A stretch of 64,000 nt of DNA from Pantoea cypripedii (GCF_002095535.1 NZ_MLJI01000001.1:2159832-2223831); one strand, 5' to 3'. Positions 1 through 8,901 are shown, counted from the first letter of the stretch. Notes: generated from the letters alone by a model not told the origin. A program made the numbers and translations.

Positions 1-96
1 GGCTCCTGGCCTGAATGCGTTTAATTAGCCGGGAGTGTATCGGGGGGCGCTGGGGGGGACTTACGGATTGTGTCGATTCCTTCTGTTTTCTTTATC

Positions 97-128
97 ATTA
101 ACGGGCCACTGACCAGTGACCCGTTAAT
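97..128. terminator. Inverted repeat downstream of dcp, possible terminator
   Basis: Arms at 97-110 and 115-128 pair over 14 bp with one mismatch around a GACC loop, directly beyond the dcp stop codon. There is no clear T-tract on either side, so intrinsic termination is plausible but not certain. Confidence 0.5.
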
Positions 129-134
129 TGATGG

Positions 135-2186
135 TTATTCCCCTTCCAGCCCGCGGTTCTTCAGCATTGGGCCGATTTCTGGCGCTTTGCCGCGCCAGGC
201 CAGCCACAGGTACTGCAAATCGGTGCTGTTGCCGCGTGACAGGATGTGTTCACGGAAGTGCTGGCCATTTTCCCGCGTTAAGCCGCCCCGCTCCTCAAAC
301 GCCTGATAGCCATCATCGGCCAGCATCTGCGTCCAGATATAGGCGTAATAACCCGCAGCATAGCCGCCGCCCCAGATATGGCGGAAATAGCTGGAACGGT
401 AGCGCGGTGGCACGGTTGCCAGGGCAATATTCTCTGCTGCCAGCGCCTGCAATTCAAAATGGCTGACATCTTCGGGATTGTCATGGGTGGTCAACGAGTG
501 CCATTGCATATCCAGCAATGCCGCTGCCAGCAGCTCCGTCATGTCGTAACCTTTGTTGAATTTCGCCGCGCGAACCATTTTCTCGCGCAGTTCAGCAGGC
601 ATTGGCTCGCCGCTCTGATAGTGGCAGGCATAATTGGCGAACACCTGCGGATTGCTGGCCCAGTGTTCGTTAATCTGCGACGGGAATTCGACAAAATCAC
701 GCGGCGTGGCGGTGCCAGAAAGGGTGACATAGCGCTGTGAGGCGAACAGACCATGCAGCGCATGACCAAATTCATGGAACAGGGTGATGACTTCATCCCA
801 GCTCAGTAACGCGGGCTGGCCTGCCGCCGGTTTGGTGTAATTACAGACGTTGTAAATGACGGGTTTGCTGCCCAGCAGTGTCGATTGATCGACAAAGTTG
901 CTCATCCATGCGCCGCCGCTTTTGTTATCACGCTTAAAGAAATCGGTGTAGAACAGCGCCAGCGGCGTATCGTCCGCATCGAAAATCTCATACACGCGGA
1001 CATCGGGATGATAAACCGGCAAATCATGGCGCTCGCTAAAGCGAATGCCGAACAATTGGCTGGCTGACCAGAACACCCCTTTTTCCAGCACGTTTTCCAG
1101 CGCGAAGTACGGGCGAATCTGGCTTTCATCCAGCGCGTATTTGTCTTTACGTACCTGCTCAGCGTAGAAGCTCCAGTCCCAGGCGCGCAGCGGAAAACTA
1201 TGGTGCGACAGCTCAATGGCCTGCTGAATCTCTGCCGCTTCCCGCTCGGCCCGTCCACGGGCGGCAGGCACGATATTGCGCATAAAACTCAACGCCGCTT
1301 CCGGGGTTTTTGCCATCTGGTCCTGCAAACCCCACTCGGCGTAGGTTTTGAAGCCCAGCAGAGTAGCCCGTTGCGCGCGCAGCTTTGCCATGCGCAGTAC
1401 CAGCGCGCGGGTGTCGTTTTCATCGCCCAGCTCACAACGCGTCAGCGAACGCTGGAACAGCACCTCGCGTGTTGCACGTACGCTTAACGCTTGCAGCACC
1501 GGTTGCTGGGTGGTGTTTTGCAACGGAATTAACCATTCCCCCGACAGACCGCGGGCTTCGGCCGCCGCTTTGGCATGCGCCAGTTCCTCATCGCTGAGTC
1601 CGGCCAGCGCCGCCGGATTGCTGACGGTATACGCCCCCGTTTTGGTGGCGGCCAGCAGCCGATTACCAAACTTTGTACCGAGCGTGGCCAGCTCCTGATT
1701 ACAGGCACGCAGCTGGTCTTTGTCAGCGTCATTCAGGCTGGCACCCGCCAGCTGAAAATGTTGCCAGACCACTTCCACCAGTCGCATCGCTTCAGCATCC
1801 GGGCATTGCGTACCGCGATGCTGATAAACGCTGTCGAGACGGGCAAACAGCTGGCTGTTCAGCGTGATTTCATCGTTCAGCGCCGTCAGCTGCGGGGTGA
1901 TGATTTCATCCACTTCCTGCAGCAGTTCGCTGGTATTGGCGGAGGTCATGGCGCCAAACACCAGATTGACCCGGTTCAGCAGTTGCCCGCTGCGTTCCAG
2001 TGCTTCATAGGTATTTTCAAAGGTAGCTGGCTCTGGGTTGCTGGCGATCGCCGCGACCTGCTGGCGTTTCTCTGCAATACCGGCTTCCAGCGCCGGAAGA
2101 AAATCGGCTTCCTGAATAAGGTCAAACGGTGGGGTCTGGTACGGCAAGGTGCTGGCGGTGAAAAAAGGATTCGTTCTTGAATTCAT
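135..2186 (-). CDS. dcp: Peptidyl-dipeptidase Dcp (M3 family)
   Basis: 683 aa, close to the 681 aa of E. coli Dcp. It is a zinc metallopeptidase of family M3 that removes C-terminal dipeptides from peptides and N-blocked substrates in the cytoplasm. The zinc motif HEFGH is visible in TLFHEFGHALHG about two thirds into the protein, and the third ligand glutamate lies downstream in the FVEFPSQINEHW stretch. No signal peptide. The start MNSRTNPFF fits the family N-terminus. In E. coli dcp is next to ydfG; here about 7 kb of purine genes and a toxin locus separate them. It is the last gene of a minus-strand run but 74 bp from xdhC, so it probably has its own promoter. Confidence 0.95.
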   Translation of the reverse strand: MNSRTNPFFTASTLPYQTPPFDLIQEADFLPALEAGIAEKRQQVAAIASNPEPATFENTYEALERSGQLLNRVNLVFGAMTSANTSELLQEVDEIITPQLTALNDEITLNSQLFARLDSVYQHRGTQCPDAEAMRLVEVVWQHFQLAGASLNDADKDQLRACNQELATLGTKFGNRLLAATKTGAYTVSNPAALAGLSDEELAHAKAAAEARGLSGEWLIPLQNTTQQPVLQALSVRATREVLFQRSLTRCELGDENDTRALVLRMAKLRAQRATLLGFKTYAEWGLQDQMAKTPEAALSFMRNIVPAARGRAEREAAEIQQAIELSHHSFPLRAWDWSFYAEQVRKDKYALDESQIRPYFALENVLEKGVFWSASQLFGIRFSERHDLPVYHPDVRVYEIFDADDTPLALFYTDFFKRDNKSGGAWMSNFVDQSTLLGSKPVIYNVCNYTKPAAGQPALLSWDEVITLFHEFGHALHGLFASQRYVTLSGTATPRDFVEFPSQINEHWASNPQVFANYACHYQSGEPMPAELREKMVRAAKFNKGYDMTELLAAALLDMQWHSLTTHDNPEDVSHFELQALAAENIALATVPPRYRSSYFRHIWGGGYAAGYYAYIWTQMLADDGYQAFEERGGLTRENGQHFREHILSRGNSTDLQYLWLAWRGKAPEIGPMLKNRGLEGE

Positions 2187-2260
2187 TATCGCTCCTGATC
2201 ATCAGCAACGCCGGAACAGGGTCCGGCGGGATGTCTCTATCCTGGCAGTTTCGCGCCGTC

Positions 2261-3046
2261 TCAACAACTCATCGTCTGACGCTGATAAACGCTAATGATC
2301 TCTCCTGCCACCGCCACGGCAATTTCTGCTGGCAGCTTGCCCTTCACATCCGGTAAGCCGATCGGGCAACGCAGGCGGGCCAGGGTATCCGCTGCGATTC
2401 CTTTCCCCTCCAGCCGATAACGAAAACGCTGCGCTTTGGTTTCCGAGCCAATCACCCCGGCATAACAGAAATCGCCCCGACGCAGAATGGCTTCGCTTAA
2501 CGCCAGATCAAGCGGGTGATGATGGGTCATCACCACAAAATAGCTGCCTGGCCGTGCTTCGGCCACGCCATCCACTGGTTCCTCCAGCTGTCGCACCGTA
2601 ACGCCATCCGGCACCGTGCGGAATTGCGCCGCACGGCTATCGATCCAGGTGATGTGACAGGGTAACGTTGACAGTAGCTGCACCAGTGCCTGACCGACAT
2701 GCCCGGCACCGTAAACCTGAATTTCTGGCTGCCGTTGCATCAGCGGTTCAAACAAAATCGTTGCCATGCCGCCACAACACTGCCCCAGCCGCGCACCCAG
2801 CGCAAATTCCTCGCTATGCGGCGTAGCACGCTGCTGTTGCAACATCTCCCGCGCCTGGGCGATGCATTGATATTCCAGATGACCGCCGCCAATGGTGAGA
2901 AAACTGTCGCTGGCGGTGACCACCATTTTGCTGCCGCTGTCACGCGGCACCGAACCGCGCTCGCTGAGCACGGTCACCAGCACACAGCTCTGCCGTTTTT
3001 CCCGCAGGCTATGCAGCACGCTAATCCAGTCGTGGTAGATCATCAT
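2261..3046 (-). CDS. xdhC: Xanthine dehydrogenase accessory protein XdhC
   Basis: About 261 aa from the first of two tandem ATGs (3046 or 3043). A GGAG lies just upstream and fits 3043 slightly better. The longer open frame up to 3313 runs antisense-like through xdhB and is unlikely to be coding. XdhC/CoxI proteins bind and sulfurate the molybdenum cofactor and insert it into xanthine dehydrogenase. Visible family motifs are GSVPRDSGSKM, IGGGHLEY, a CCGG, a Rossmann-like GAGHVGQAL, the DLALSEAILRRGDF region, YAGVIGSETKAQRF and the CPIGLP end motif. The gene overlaps the end of xdhB by 26 bp, indicating translational coupling in the guaD-xdhABC operon. Confidence 0.9.
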   Translation of the reverse strand: MMIYHDWISVLHSLREKRQSCVLVTVLSERGSVPRDSGSKMVVTASDSFLTIGGGHLEYQCIAQAREMLQQQRATPHSEEFALGARLGQCCGGMATILFEPLMQRQPEIQVYGAGHVGQALVQLLSTLPCHITWIDSRAAQFRTVPDGVTVRQLEEPVDGVAEARPGSYFVVMTHHHPLDLALSEAILRRGDFCYAGVIGSETKAQRFRYRLEGKGIAADTLARLRCPIGLPDVKGKLPAEIAVAVAGEIISVYQRQTMSC

Positions 3047-5396
3047 CCGCTCCAGAGAGGCGCTGGACGCCCCAGAAAACCCGTTCCGGTGTGGCAGGCG
3101 CATCCAGCAGTGGATGATGACGATAATCTGCCACACTGGCGACCGCATCCTGCAACGCGCACCACACGGCAATCCCCAGCATAAACGGCGGTTCGCCGAC
3201 GGCTTTGGAGTGAAACACCGTCTGCTGTGGATTTTTGCGATTCTCCACCAGGGTGACGCGCAGATCCGCCGGGACATCACTGATAGCCGGGATTTTGTAG
3301 CTGGCCGGACCATCCGTCAGCAGTTTACCCTGATCGTTCCACACCAGTTCCTCACAGGTCAGCCAGCCCATGCCCTGCACAAATCCGCCTTCCACCTGGC
3401 CGATATCAATCGCCGGATTCAGGGAGGCACCCACATCATGCAGGATATCGGCACGCAACAGGCGGTACTCGCCGGTGAAGGTATCCACCAGCACTTCGCA
3501 GCAGGCCGCGCCATAGGCGAAGTAGTAAAACGGCGTGCCGCGCCCGGCGTTGCGGTCGTAATGAATGCCCGGTACGCGATAGTAGCCGGTGGCAGAAAGC
3601 GGCACCTGATTCAGCCATGCCTGCTGGCAGACCTGGGCGAAGGTAAAATGCTGCTCTCCGACCCGGACGATGCCGTTGCTGAAATGCACCCGCTCCGGCC
3701 CGCACTGATGCAGTTTGCACAGCATTTCCGTTAAGCGATTGCGCAACGTCTGCGCCGCATCCTGGGCGGCTTTACCGTTCAGGTCGGTCCCACTGGAGGC
3801 GGCCGTCGGTGAGGTGTTGGGCACTTTACCGGTATCGGTGGCGGTGATCTGGATTTGGCTGATGTCGATTTGCAGCACCTCAGCGACGATCTGCGCCACT
3901 TTGGTATTCAGCCCCTGGCCCATTTCGGTGCCACCGTGGTTCAGCTGCACCGTGCCGTCGGTGTAAATCAAAATCAACGCCCCGGCCTGATTGAGGAAGC
4001 TGGAGGTGAATGAGATGCCAAATTTCACTGGCGTCAGCGCCAGCCCGCGTTTCATCACCCGATTGGCCGCATTGAACGCCTGAATTTCGCTGCGCCGCGC
4101 CGCGTAGTCGCTACTGTCTTCCAGCTGCGCGGTGATCTCGTCCAGCAGATTATCTTCCACCTGCTGGTAATAATGGGTGACGTTGCGATCCTGCTTACCG
4201 TAGTAGTTACGTTTGCGCAGTTCCAGCGGGTCGAGCTGCAACTCACGCGCGATGTGGTCCATGATTTGCTCAATCGCCACCATGCCCTGCGGACCACCAA
4301 AACCACGATAGGCGGTATTTGACGCGATGTGGGTACGGCAGCGGTAACCAGTGATCAGCGCATCGCCGAGGTAATAAGCATTATCAGCATGGAACATGGC
4401 TCGATCGACTATCGATCCACTAAGATCAAGCGAATATCCACAATTTCCTGCCAGATCGATCTTCACCCCACAAAAACGTCCCTCGTCATCGAAGCCGACG
4501 TCGTAACGCACATAAAAGGGATGACGCTTGCCGGTGATACGCATGTCATCACGTCGGGCGAGACGCATTTTTGCTGCCCGCCTGGTCTGGCGCGCCACAA
4601 TCGCACACAGGCAGGCCACCCCTGCCGCCTGCGTTTCTTTACCGCCAAAGCCCCCACCCATGCGGCGCATATCGATGGTGACATTGTTCATGCTGATCCC
4701 CATCACTTCTGCTACCAGCTTCTGCACTTCGGTGGGGTTTTGTGTGGAGGAGAATACCTGCAAATTGGCATCCTCACCGGGGATCACCAGTGACGTCTGG
4801 GTTTCGAGGTAAAAATGTTCCTGCCCACCGATATGAAAACTGCCCTGAATACGGTGTGGCGCACGCGCCAGTGCGGCATCCGCATCACCGCGCTGATGGA
4901 CGTGCGGCTGCTGAACAAAATATCCCTGCTCCAGCGCCTCACAGACATCAAGGATCGCCGGTAACGGTTCATATTCGACGATAGCCGCCGCCACTCCGGC
5001 GCGTGCCGCTTCCGGGGACTCGGCGGCGACGGCGATCACCACCTGACCAAGATATTCCACTTTATCCTGCGCCAGCAGCGGATCACCGGGTTCCAGCGGA
5101 CCAACATCGTTGATGCCCGGCACATCACGCCAGGTCAAAACACTGACCACGCCTGGCACTGCGTAGCAGGGCTGCACATCGAGGCGGGTGATGCGCGCAT
5201 GGGCGTGCGGGCTGAGTAACGGGCAAAGATGCAGCAAACCGGGCAATTCTGGTTTGTCATCGATATACATCGCTTCGCCGGAAACGTGTTTATCGGCGCT
5301 TTCGTGTTTACGGCTGCGTCCGACGCCAGTCTGGATACCGGCGTCAAACTGCGTCTTTAACAGCGTTTCATTCAATTGCGGGCGGTTATGAGACAT
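3021..5396 (-). CDS. xdhB: Xanthine dehydrogenase molybdopterin-binding subunit XdhB
   Basis: 791 aa, normal for the large subunit of bacterial XdhAB enzymes that oxidise hypoxanthine and xanthine to urate. An N-terminal aldehyde oxidase a/b hammerhead (GEAMYIDD, about residues 39-45) is followed by the Moco-binding domain with the glycine-rich GGGFGGKE. Near the C-terminus KAVGEPPF holds the glutamate that acts as catalytic base in the family. The start overlaps the end of xdhA by 11 bp, and the end overlaps xdhC by 26 bp, as expected for one polycistronic unit. No Tat signal is seen, consistent with a cytoplasmic enzyme. Confidence 0.95.
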   Translation of the reverse strand: MSHNRPQLNETLLKTQFDAGIQTGVGRSRKHESADKHVSGEAMYIDDKPELPGLLHLCPLLSPHAHARITRLDVQPCYAVPGVVSVLTWRDVPGINDVGPLEPGDPLLAQDKVEYLGQVVIAVAAESPEAARAGVAAAIVEYEPLPAILDVCEALEQGYFVQQPHVHQRGDADAALARAPHRIQGSFHIGGQEHFYLETQTSLVIPGEDANLQVFSSTQNPTEVQKLVAEVMGISMNNVTIDMRRMGGGFGGKETQAAGVACLCAIVARQTRRAAKMRLARRDDMRITGKRHPFYVRYDVGFDDEGRFCGVKIDLAGNCGYSLDLSGSIVDRAMFHADNAYYLGDALITGYRCRTHIASNTAYRGFGGPQGMVAIEQIMDHIARELQLDPLELRKRNYYGKQDRNVTHYYQQVEDNLLDEITAQLEDSSDYAARRSEIQAFNAANRVMKRGLALTPVKFGISFTSSFLNQAGALILIYTDGTVQLNHGGTEMGQGLNTKVAQIVAEVLQIDISQIQITATDTGKVPNTSPTAASSGTDLNGKAAQDAAQTLRNRLTEMLCKLHQCGPERVHFSNGIVRVGEQHFTFAQVCQQAWLNQVPLSATGYYRVPGIHYDRNAGRGTPFYYFAYGAACCEVLVDTFTGEYRLLRADILHDVGASLNPAIDIGQVEGGFVQGMGWLTCEELVWNDQGKLLTDGPASYKIPAISDVPADLRVTLVENRKNPQQTVFHSKAVGEPPFMLGIAVWCALQDAVASVADYRHHPLLDAPATPERVFWGVQRLSGADDDLPRLD

Positions 5397-6828
5397 AGCG
5401 CGTTACCTCTGCAATGGTCAGTTCACCGCTGGACTGCGCGTAGTAACGCCGCAGCAAATTACGCGCCACTTGCAGGCGATAAGCCGCGCTGGCGCGGAAG
5501 TCGCTCAGTGGCTGGAAATCATGGCTCAGGGCAGCACAGGCAGTTTCAATGGTGGTCAGATTAAAAGGCGCACCGGCGAGCGTAGCCTCAGCATGTAATG
5601 CACGTTTGGGTGTCGCCGCCATGCCACCAAAGGCCATACGCACACGCTGCACCGTACCGTTTTCCAGTTGGATATTGATGGCGGCAAAGATGGCGGAAAT
5701 ATCGTCATCCAGGCGTTTTGACACTTTCCAGGCAACAAAGTCAGGTGACACTGTCACGCGAGGAATGATGATGGTGCGGATAAACTCGCCCGGTTGTAAC
5801 ACCGTCTGACGATAACCGGTGAAAAACTGATCAAGCTCCACTTCACGACAATGCTCCCCCTGCTGTAATTCCAGCCGGGCGCTGAGCGCCAGCAGCATTG
5901 GCGCGGCATCGCCAATCGGTGAGGCATTACCGATATTGCCACCCAGCGTGCCCTGATTGCGGATTTGCAGCGAGGCGAAACGCTCCAGCATGGCACTGAA
6001 TGCCGGAATGCGCGACGCCAGAAACTGATAACAGTGATGCAGTGATGCCCCCGCGCCGAGACGCCAGCTTTCATCATCCTCAAGGCAGGTCTTCAGCTCC
6101 GCTACCTGCTCCAGCGCGATTAACAGCGGGATACGCTGATACTGCTGGGTGATTTGTAAGCTGAGATCGGTGCCTCCTGCCAGCAGACGTGCTTCAGGAT
6201 GCTGCTGATACAGCGCCGCCAGCTGTGCCATCGTTTTGGGGACAAAACAGCGGCTATCATTGGCGTCCAGCACCTGCACTTCATTGCTGCTCAGCGCCTG
6301 TAAGCGCTGCACCAGGCTGGCCTCGCTCTGGCTGAAGTTATCACTGGCTGGCTGTTCGCAGGCCTGCTGCGCCGCATCCATAATCGGTCGGTAGCCGGTG
6401 CAGCGACACAGATTCCCCGCCAGGGCCTGCTCCGCCTGATGCCGGTCCCAGCCGTCACTGTTTTTCTGTAAGGTAAATAACGACATGACAAATCCCGGCG
6501 TGCAGTAGCCGCACTGTGAACCGTGGCAATCAACCATCGCCTGCTGCACCGGGTGCAGATCGTTCCCCTGGCGCAAATCCTCCACGGTGATCAACTGTTT
6601 TCCCTGCAAGCTGCTGACCAGCGTCAGGCAGCTGTTCACCGTTTCATAGTGCATGCGGCCATCGACTACTTTGCCCAGCGTCACGGTACAGGCACCACAG
6701 TCGCCTGAGGCGCAGCCTTCTTTGGTGCCGCGTCGTTGCTGGTGATTGCGCAGATAATTCAGCACGGTGAGATTGGGATCGAGGGTATGCTCGGTCACCA
6801 GACGGTTATTAAGCAGAAATTGAATCAT
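5386..6828 (-). CDS. xdhA: Xanthine dehydrogenase small subunit XdhA (2Fe-2S and FAD)
   Basis: 480 aa. The N-terminal ferredoxin-like domain carries cysteines in GCASGDCGAC (first 2Fe-2S cluster). The helical domain carries SQCGYCTPG and GNLCRCTGYRP (second cluster). The C-terminal half is the FAD domain with LLAGGTDLSLQ and NQGTLGGNIGNASP. It passes electrons from the Moco site in XdhB to NAD. The start codon overlaps the guaD stop (ATGA), and the end overlaps xdhB by 11 bp, so the three genes are coupled. The separate small and large subunits match the bacterial XdhAB type rather than the single-chain eukaryotic enzyme. Confidence 0.95.
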   Translation of the reverse strand: MIQFLLNNRLVTEHTLDPNLTVLNYLRNHQQRRGTKEGCASGDCGACTVTLGKVVDGRMHYETVNSCLTLVSSLQGKQLITVEDLRQGNDLHPVQQAMVDCHGSQCGYCTPGFVMSLFTLQKNSDGWDRHQAEQALAGNLCRCTGYRPIMDAAQQACEQPASDNFSQSEASLVQRLQALSSNEVQVLDANDSRCFVPKTMAQLAALYQQHPEARLLAGGTDLSLQITQQYQRIPLLIALEQVAELKTCLEDDESWRLGAGASLHHCYQFLASRIPAFSAMLERFASLQIRNQGTLGGNIGNASPIGDAAPMLLALSARLELQQGEHCREVELDQFFTGYRQTVLQPGEFIRTIIIPRVTVSPDFVAWKVSKRLDDDISAIFAAINIQLENGTVQRVRMAFGGMAATPKRALHAEATLAGAPFNLTTIETACAALSHDFQPLSDFRASAAYRLQVARNLLRRYYAQSSGELTIAEVTRYVS

Positions 6829-8153
6829 GCGGCCTTCACCCCGCTTTCACGTTGCCAGACGGGCTGACCATTCACCCAGGTCTGGGCGATGTTGCGATCG
6901 TCACCCAGCGTCATCAGTACAAACAATTTTTCCCAGATATCTTTGCTGTTGGCATAGCGCAGTTGCTGCAATGCCGATACGGCTGGGTCGAGTACCACGA
7001 AATCTGCCTCTTTACCGGGATTGAAATTGCCGATGGCATGATCAAGATCGAGCGCATGCGCCCCACCCAGCGTTGCGTGGTAGAAGGCTTCACAGGCGCT
7101 GAGTTTGTAGCGTTGCAGCTGGCCGACTTTATAGGCTTCGCCCAGCGTCTGGAGCAGATTGAAGGTGGTGCCAGCGCCGACATCGGTGCCGATGCCCATG
7201 CGCACCCCCTGTTGCCAGCAGCGTTTGATGTTAAATAATCCGCTGCCGAGAAACAGGTTGGAGGTCGGACAGAAGGCTATTGACGAATCGGTATCGTGCA
7301 GACACTGCCATTCATGGTCTTCCAGATGCAAACAGTGGGCAAACACGCTGCGTTTACCGGTGAGCTGGTGTTGGTGATAGACATCAAGATAGCCTTCGTG
7401 CTCCGGGAATAACTCTTTCACCCAGGCAATTTCCTGCGGATTTTCGCTCAGGTGGGTATGCAGCCAGGTATCGGGAAATTCCGCACGCAGCTGGCTCACT
7501 TTTTCCAGCAACTGGGGCGATGATGTGGGGGCAAAACGTGGCGTCAGCGCGTAGCTTAACCGCCCGCGATTGTGCCAGCGCTGAATCAGGTCACGGGTTT
7601 GCTGGTAGCTGTCCTGCGGCGTTTCCGTCAGATAAGCCGGTGCGTTGCGATCCATCATCACCTTTCCGGCGATCAGGCGCATATTGAGTTGCTCCGCAGC
7701 GCTGAATAAGGCATCGACCGATTGTGGATGCACCGTTCCGAACACCAGCGCGGTAGTGGTGCCATTCGCCAGCAGCTGGTGCAGAAAAAATGCCGACATC
7801 TGTGCGGCGTGATCGGGACAGTGATACTGGCTTTCTACCGGAAAGGTGTATTGATTCAGCCATTCCAGCAACTGCTCACCAAATGCGCCGATCATCTCGG
7901 TCTGTGGATAATGGATATGGGTGTCGATAAAACCCGGCACGATCAATTTGCCACGCAGGTCGATCAGGCTGGCGGGATTAATGTGTGTCTGCGCAGTTTC
8001 CCAGCTTTCCAGGCTCACGACTTTGCCGTCGCGCAGCGTCAGTACCCCATCTTCGAGGTAACGTGCCTGATCGGCAATGGTGTCAGGCTGGCTAGCCAGG
8101 CCGGTAAAGTCAAAAAAGCTGGCCCGCAGCGTGGTTTCGGATGCAAAAGGCAT
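6825..8153 (-). CDS. guaD: Guanine deaminase GuaD
   Basis: 442 aa from the ATG at 8153, close to E. coli GuaD (439 aa). An AAGGA lies about 8 bases upstream of this start; the longer frame to 8246 lacks support. It is a zinc amidohydrolase converting guanine to xanthine, which then feeds XdhAB encoded downstream. Visible motifs are DTHIHYPQ (the HxH metal site), HTHLSE and GTDVGAGTTF (catalytic Asp). It is the first gene of the guaD-xdhA-xdhB-xdhC operon, with an ATGA overlap to xdhA. The upstream region has clustered GGTTGC repeats that may bind its regulator. Confidence 0.93.
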   Translation of the reverse strand: MPFASETTLRASFFDFTGLASQPDTIADQARYLEDGVLTLRDGKVVSLESWETAQTHINPASLIDLRGKLIVPGFIDTHIHYPQTEMIGAFGEQLLEWLNQYTFPVESQYHCPDHAAQMSAFFLHQLLANGTTTALVFGTVHPQSVDALFSAAEQLNMRLIAGKVMMDRNAPAYLTETPQDSYQQTRDLIQRWHNRGRLSYALTPRFAPTSSPQLLEKVSQLRAEFPDTWLHTHLSENPQEIAWVKELFPEHEGYLDVYHQHQLTGKRSVFAHCLHLEDHEWQCLHDTDSSIAFCPTSNLFLGSGLFNIKRCWQQGVRMGIGTDVGAGTTFNLLQTLGEAYKVGQLQRYKLSACEAFYHATLGGAHALDLDHAIGNFNPGKEADFVVLDPAVSALQQLRYANSKDIWEKLFVLMTLGDDRNIAQTWVNGQPVWQRESGVKAA

Positions 8154-8301
8154 AAAATGTTCCTTAATTGAGAAAGCACCCGGCTTTCTCTTTGTTATGG
8201 CAGGTGACGGCCTTTTATGTAGTTTGCAAACAACATGCCAACGCAAATTTGTTATTTTTTTACTTTATATACAACTAGTTATGTTTATTTCTCTGTTTTT
8301 G

Positions 8302-8360
8302 GGTTGCGAATCACAGGCAACCGAATGCGCAACCGGTTGCCTGGGGTGGCAATCGGTTGC
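8302..8360. promoter_or_regulatory. Cluster of GGTTGC repeats upstream of guaD
   Basis: GGTTGC occurs five times on either strand at 8302, 8317 (reverse), 8329 (reverse), 8335 and 8355. The middle pair forms a perfect 12-bp palindrome, GCAACCGGTTGC, at 8329-8340. The cluster is about 150-210 bp upstream of the guaD start. A central-CG palindrome is LacI-family-like, but no regulator gene is adjacent. The 414 bp between guaD and hok hold nothing else I can support apart from a TATA-rich stretch near 8264-8276. Confidence 0.45.
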
Positions 8361-8539
8361 GATTTAACAACTGGCATTTTTGGTGCGATTGGCGGGAGAG
8401 TGACGCGTGTCATTATGGTGCAGGCCTGCGCCATGATTGTGCATGACAAATTCAGTCATCGCTTTTTATCGGCAGAAAATCCGGCTTAAATTTAAAGAAA
8501 GGATTGGGTGCATTGAGGCCAGCCGCAACAACAAAGAGT

Positions 8540-8559
8540 GGCGGGGATCACTCCCCGCC
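8540..8559 (-). terminator. Terminator of the hok transcript
   Basis: A perfect 8-bp stem (GGCGGGGA / TCCCCGCC) with a 4-base loop, just past the hok stop codon. On the minus strand it is followed by a moderately T-rich run (ACTCTTTGTTGTTG). Confidence 0.7.
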
Positions 8560-8567
8560 GGTTGCTC

Positions 8568-8717
8568 TTACCTGGGTTCGTAATCCATGACAGCAGCAAC
8601 CTCCATGTAGCCGGTGCGGATTCGTACCTCGCAGAGGTCTTTCCTCGTTACCAATATGGCGGCTATCACCGCCCCTAATATGATGGTGGCGATCAGGATC
8701 GCCTTATGCTGCTTCAT
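8568..8717 (-). CDS. hok: Hok/Gef-family type I toxin
   Basis: A 49-aa peptide found by reading the minus strand. It has an N-terminal charged MKQHK, one hydrophobic membrane helix (about residues 6-23), then the family signature TRKDLCEVRIRTG with its conserved cysteine (C29), and ends in YEPR. Hok proteins insert in the inner membrane and depolarise it. AAGGAG lies 8 bases before the ATG. The leader upstream keeps the hok/sok organisation, including a mok-like frame and a sok-like antisense region. The gene stands alone between guaD and ydfG. The family assignment is very secure; toxicity here is inferred. Confidence 0.92.
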   Translation of the reverse strand: MKQHKAILIATIILGAVIAAILVTRKDLCEVRIRTGYMEVAAVMDYEPR

Positions 8718-8773
8718 GGTTGCTTCTCCTTGCCTTTCAGCACGTAAGAGGCTACCTTTATGTTGTCTGGCAT
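8714..8773 (-). CDS. mok-like leader peptide overlapping hok
   Basis: A 19-codon frame starting at 8773 with GAGG 7 bases upstream. It ends in a TGA that overlaps the hok ATG (ATGA). In the plasmid R1 locus translation of mok is needed for hok translation, and Sok RNA blocks mok initiation. The position, the coupling and the conserved leader sequence around it (GCCTCTTAC, AAGGAGAAG) support the same role. It is much shorter than the classical mok frame, which extends through most of hok; here the coupling would be by reinitiation. Confidence 0.65.
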   Translation of the reverse strand: MPDNIKVASYVLKGKEKQP

Positions 8774-8830
8774 GAAGGGGCCTCGGGTTGATTTAATCTT
8801 AATCACTCGGGGCTTTTCTTCTTCCTGCCT
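8764..8830 (+). ncRNA. Candidate Sok-like antisense RNA
   Basis: The plus strand opposite the mok translation start resembles the Sok region of hok/sok loci. A GTCTGGCATGAAGGGGCC start crosses the mok ATG, an internal inverted repeat TGATT/AATCA follows, and a CTCGGGGC then runs into a T/C-rich CTTTTCTTCTTCC. Ends are approximate and inferred by comparison with R1 Sok. Expression cannot be seen from sequence. Confidence 0.5.
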
Positions 8831-8872
8831 TTAACAAATGCTTAAGGCAGAAAGCCTCAAGCACCCGCCGCG

Positions 8873-8901
8873 ATTCTATGCCAACCCTCTGACTTAACCA
8901 A
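8873..8901 (-). promoter_or_regulatory. Candidate hok mRNA promoter
   Basis: On the minus strand there is a -10 TAGAAT (8873-8878) and a weak -35 TTGGTT (8896-8901) with a 17-bp spacer. The predicted transcript begins near 8866 at GGGTGCTTGAGGC, which matches the start of known hok-family mRNAs. The leader then folds a CTGCCTT/AAGGCAG stem. Confidence 0.55.

Noticed and set aside
8235..8489. Forward 84-aa frame upstream of hok
   Set aside because: It has no ribosome site and unusual composition, and it runs over the repeat-rich promoter region of guaD.
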